Part shown: positions 5,830 to 7,226 of the stretch, one piece after another
How positions within the stretch are numbered: the first letter of the stretch is position 1
How the letters are laid out: the number at the start of each line of letters is the position of its first letter
NCBI GenBank assembly: GCA_021785795.1
Contig: JAJYEK010000184.1
Location: 1 to 7,226, forward strand
Length of the DNA: 7,226 nucleotides
Reading direction: 5' to 3'
From: Pseudomonadota bacterium
GTDB taxonomy: Bacteria; Pseudomonadota; Gammaproteobacteria; Acidiferrobacterales; UBA6901
Translations under genes and position numbers: made by a program
Notes under the pieces: model-generated
The model's database searches: none
What the model saw: the letters and a program-made list of their open reading frames with translations, nothing else
Told to the model about the DNA's origin: nothing

Positions 5830-6786
5830 TCAAATTGCTGTATCCGGACACGGCGACGCATGCAGCGCGCCCAGCCGTAACCCTTGGCGCAGGCCATGTG
5901 TGCCGTCCGATGCCGGCTGCTCTGCGCCGTCCTGCCATTGCAGGGTGACGATTTCAAGGCTTCCGGCGCCGGTGTTCACTGTCAGCGGCTGCACCGACAG
6001 CACCGCGCCTGGCGCTCCGTCGTGACGATCCGGACGCGGTAATGCCCACCATATATAAAGCCGCCGGCCGTCCAGTTCCGTGAATGCGCCCGGATAGGGC
6101 CGGGTCACGGCCCGAACCAGGTTGAATATCCGCTGCGCCGGCTGAGTCCAGTCAATACGGCCATCCTGCGGTTTGCGCGCACCGAAATAGCTTGCTGCCG
6201 CCTCGTCCTGGGGGCGACGCGGCGCATTGCCGGCCTCGATGGCGTCGATCTGTCGTTCGAGCACCCGTCTTGCCGCGGCAGTGACACGTACAAAGACCTG
6301 ACGGGCGGTATCGAGCGGGCCGATCGGCACTTCCTCCTGATCGACAATTTCTCCGGCATCCGGCCGTTTTACCATGACGTGCAGCGTTGCTCCGGTCCGT
6401 GTCTCGCCGTTCAGCACCGCCCAGTTTACCGGCACTCGTCCCCGGTAGCGCGGCAGCAGGGATCCGTGCATGTTGAATGCGCCCAGACCCGCCATGTCAA
6501 GAATCTCCTGGCAGATGAGGTTGCGGTAGTAGAATGAAAACAGTATCTGTGGCCGCAGCGCGCGGATGCGTTCGATCCAGTCCGCCGAGTTGACCGAGTC
6601 CGGGACGTATACCGGAATGCAGTGGGCGCACGCGAGTGCGGATACCGACTTGAACCAGATGTTCTCCGTCGGATCATCGTGGTGCGTAAACACCCCGACA
6701 ATGTTCGCTCCGTGCCGGATCAGGGCCTCAAGGCACTCGTAACCTACATCGTGGTAGGCGAAAACTACGATTGGCGGCCTAGTCAC
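5830..6786 (-). CDS. arnA: UDP-L-Ara4N formyltransferase (stand-alone ArnA N-terminal half)
   Basis: This enzyme should transfer formyl from 10-formyltetrahydrofolate to the 4-amino group of UDP-L-Ara4N, giving the substrate of ArnC. It matches the N-terminal domain of E. coli ArnA from its first strand (PPIVVFAYHDVG) through FSFYYRNLI and FNMHGSLLPRYRGRVPVNW to the end. The catalytic triad is present: N105 and H107 in FNMHG, and D143 in KRPDAGEIV. The Met-tRNA-formyltransferase-like C-terminal subdomain spans about 203-300 (FGARKP, VRAVTRPYPGAF). The start is a GTG. The one at 6786 is preceded by AGGG at 9 nt, and that start overlaps the arnC stop by 8 nt. A GTG six bases earlier (6792) would give 320 residues but leaves only 3 nt to that AGGG. 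It could be a formyltransferase for another 4-amino sugar, but the flanking arnC, dehydrogenase and arnD argue for L-Ara4N. Confidence 0.92.
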   Translation of the reverse strand: MTRPPIVVFAYHDVGYECLEALIRHGANIVGVFTHHDDPTENIWFKSVSALACAHCIPVYVPDSVNSADWIERIRALRPQILFSFYYRNLICQEILDMAGLGAFNMHGSLLPRYRGRVPVNWAVLNGETRTGATLHVMVKRPDAGEIVDQEEVPIGPLDTARQVFVRVTAAARRVLERQIDAIEAGNAPRRPQDEAAASYFGARKPQDGRIDWTQPAQRIFNLVRAVTRPYPGAFTELDGRRLYIWWALPRPDRHDGAPGAVLSVQPLTVNTGAGSLEIVTLQWQDGAEQPASDGTHGLRQGLRLGALHASPCPDTAI

Positions 6787-7226
6787 CGCCACGGGCCCTG
6801 TGGGTGGATAGGCTGGCGCTGTCTCCGGCCGCGGACGCGGATTCCGCGGCCAGGGTCCGTTTGATTACAAACCGGGGTCGCCGCCGGACTTCCTGGTATA
6901 TCCGCCCAACGTACTCCCCGATGATTCCGAGCCCCATGATGCCTACACCCACCAGGAAATAAAGTATGGCGAACAAGGTGAACACGCCCTGCACTTCGGG
7001 TCCGATCACGATACGGCGGATGAAAAGGTATACGACGAACAGGGTGCTCATGATGGAAACGAATATCCCGAACATGGTGAACATCTGCAGTGGAACCACT
7101 GAAAATCCGGTCATCAAATCGAAGTTCAAACGAATAAGATCGTAGAGGCGGTACTTGGATTTTCCGGCAGCGCGCGCACGATGCTCGACTTCGATCTCTG
7201 TCGGATTAGCCGAGAAGCTGTAGGCC
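6779..7226 (-). CDS. arnC: Glycosyltransferase ArnC, C-terminal part (cut by window edge)
   Basis: This is the C-terminal 148 residues of a family 2 glycosyltransferase of the ArnC/dolichol-phosphate-mannose-synthase type; its catalytic N-terminal domain lies beyond 7226. ArnC transfers L-Ara4-formyl-N from UDP to undecaprenyl phosphate at the inner membrane. Visible landmarks are EHRARAAGKSKYRLYDL, the conserved (G)xSKY segment before the membrane part, then DLMTGFSVVPLQM. Two hydrophobic helices follow, encoded at about 7090-7019 and 6985-6917. Next comes LGIIGEYVGRIYQEVRRRPRF, which closely resembles the ArnC C-terminus. The last ~25 residues are an Ala/Ser-rich tail. The frame is open to the window edge, so starts inside it (a TTG at 7129, an ATG at 7114) are not real. 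GtrB-like glucosyltransferases share this tail architecture, so the ArnC name rests on the three following arn genes. Its stop overlaps the formyltransferase start. Confidence 0.85.
   Translation of the reverse strand, partial: AYSFSANPTEIEVEHRARAAGKSKYRLYDLIRLNFDLMTGFSVVPLQMFTMFGIFVSIMSTLFVVYLFIRRIVIGPEVQGVFTLFAILYFLVGVGIMGLGIIGEYVGRIYQEVRRRPRFVIKRTLAAESASAAGDSASLSTHRARGGD

Overview
The window is a GC-rich proteobacterial chromosome segment holding seven genes in two converging blocks. A gammaproteobacterium is the best guess, by inference. HemN, FNR and BioB all align closely, from memory, with gammaproteobacterial versions. bioB also carries what looks like a BirA-type biotin operator, a control mode typical of gammaproteobacteria. 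Nothing in the window is phage-, transposon-, tRNA-, rRNA- or CRISPR-like.

Left block (+ strand, 1-3832). hemN encodes the oxygen-independent coproporphyrinogen III dehydrogenase. It is followed, after a 321-bp gap with a good sigma70-type promoter, by fnr, the oxygen-sensing [4Fe-4S] regulator. This hemN-fnr(anr) neighbourhood is known from other proteobacteria and makes sense, since anaerobic haem synthesis is a classic FNR/Anr target. After another 135 bp comes bioB (biotin synthase) as a single-gene unit. Its promoter is overlapped by an interrupted palindrome matching the BirA operator pattern (9-bp half sites, 15-bp spacer). HemN and BioB are both radical-SAM enzymes and FNR is an Fe-S protein.

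Right block (- strand, 7226-3849, read right to left). This is the 3' part of an operon for undecaprenyl-phosphate-linked 4-amino-4-deoxy-L-arabinose (L-Ara4N), the sugar added to lipid A in polymyxin resistance. Its order is arnC (5' end cut by the window edge), a formyltransferase, a UDP-glucuronate decarboxylating dehydrogenase, and arnD. The formyltransferase and dehydrogenase are fused as ArnA in E. coli but are separate genes here, in the same order as the fused domains. Overlaps and gaps are short (8 bp overlap, 21 bp, 10 bp), so the four genes are probably co-transcribed and partly translationally coupled. arnB and arnT are not in the window. The operon ends at arnD, only 16 bp from the end of the converging bioB, so the lipid A transferase cannot be directly downstream.

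The most useful points for a second look are the biotin operator, the split-ArnA operon without arnT, the promoter of fnr with an FNR half-site in its spacer, and the very tight bioB/arnD convergence with no visible terminator. I found no convincing wholly new system; most of the window is recognisable metabolism and envelope modification.
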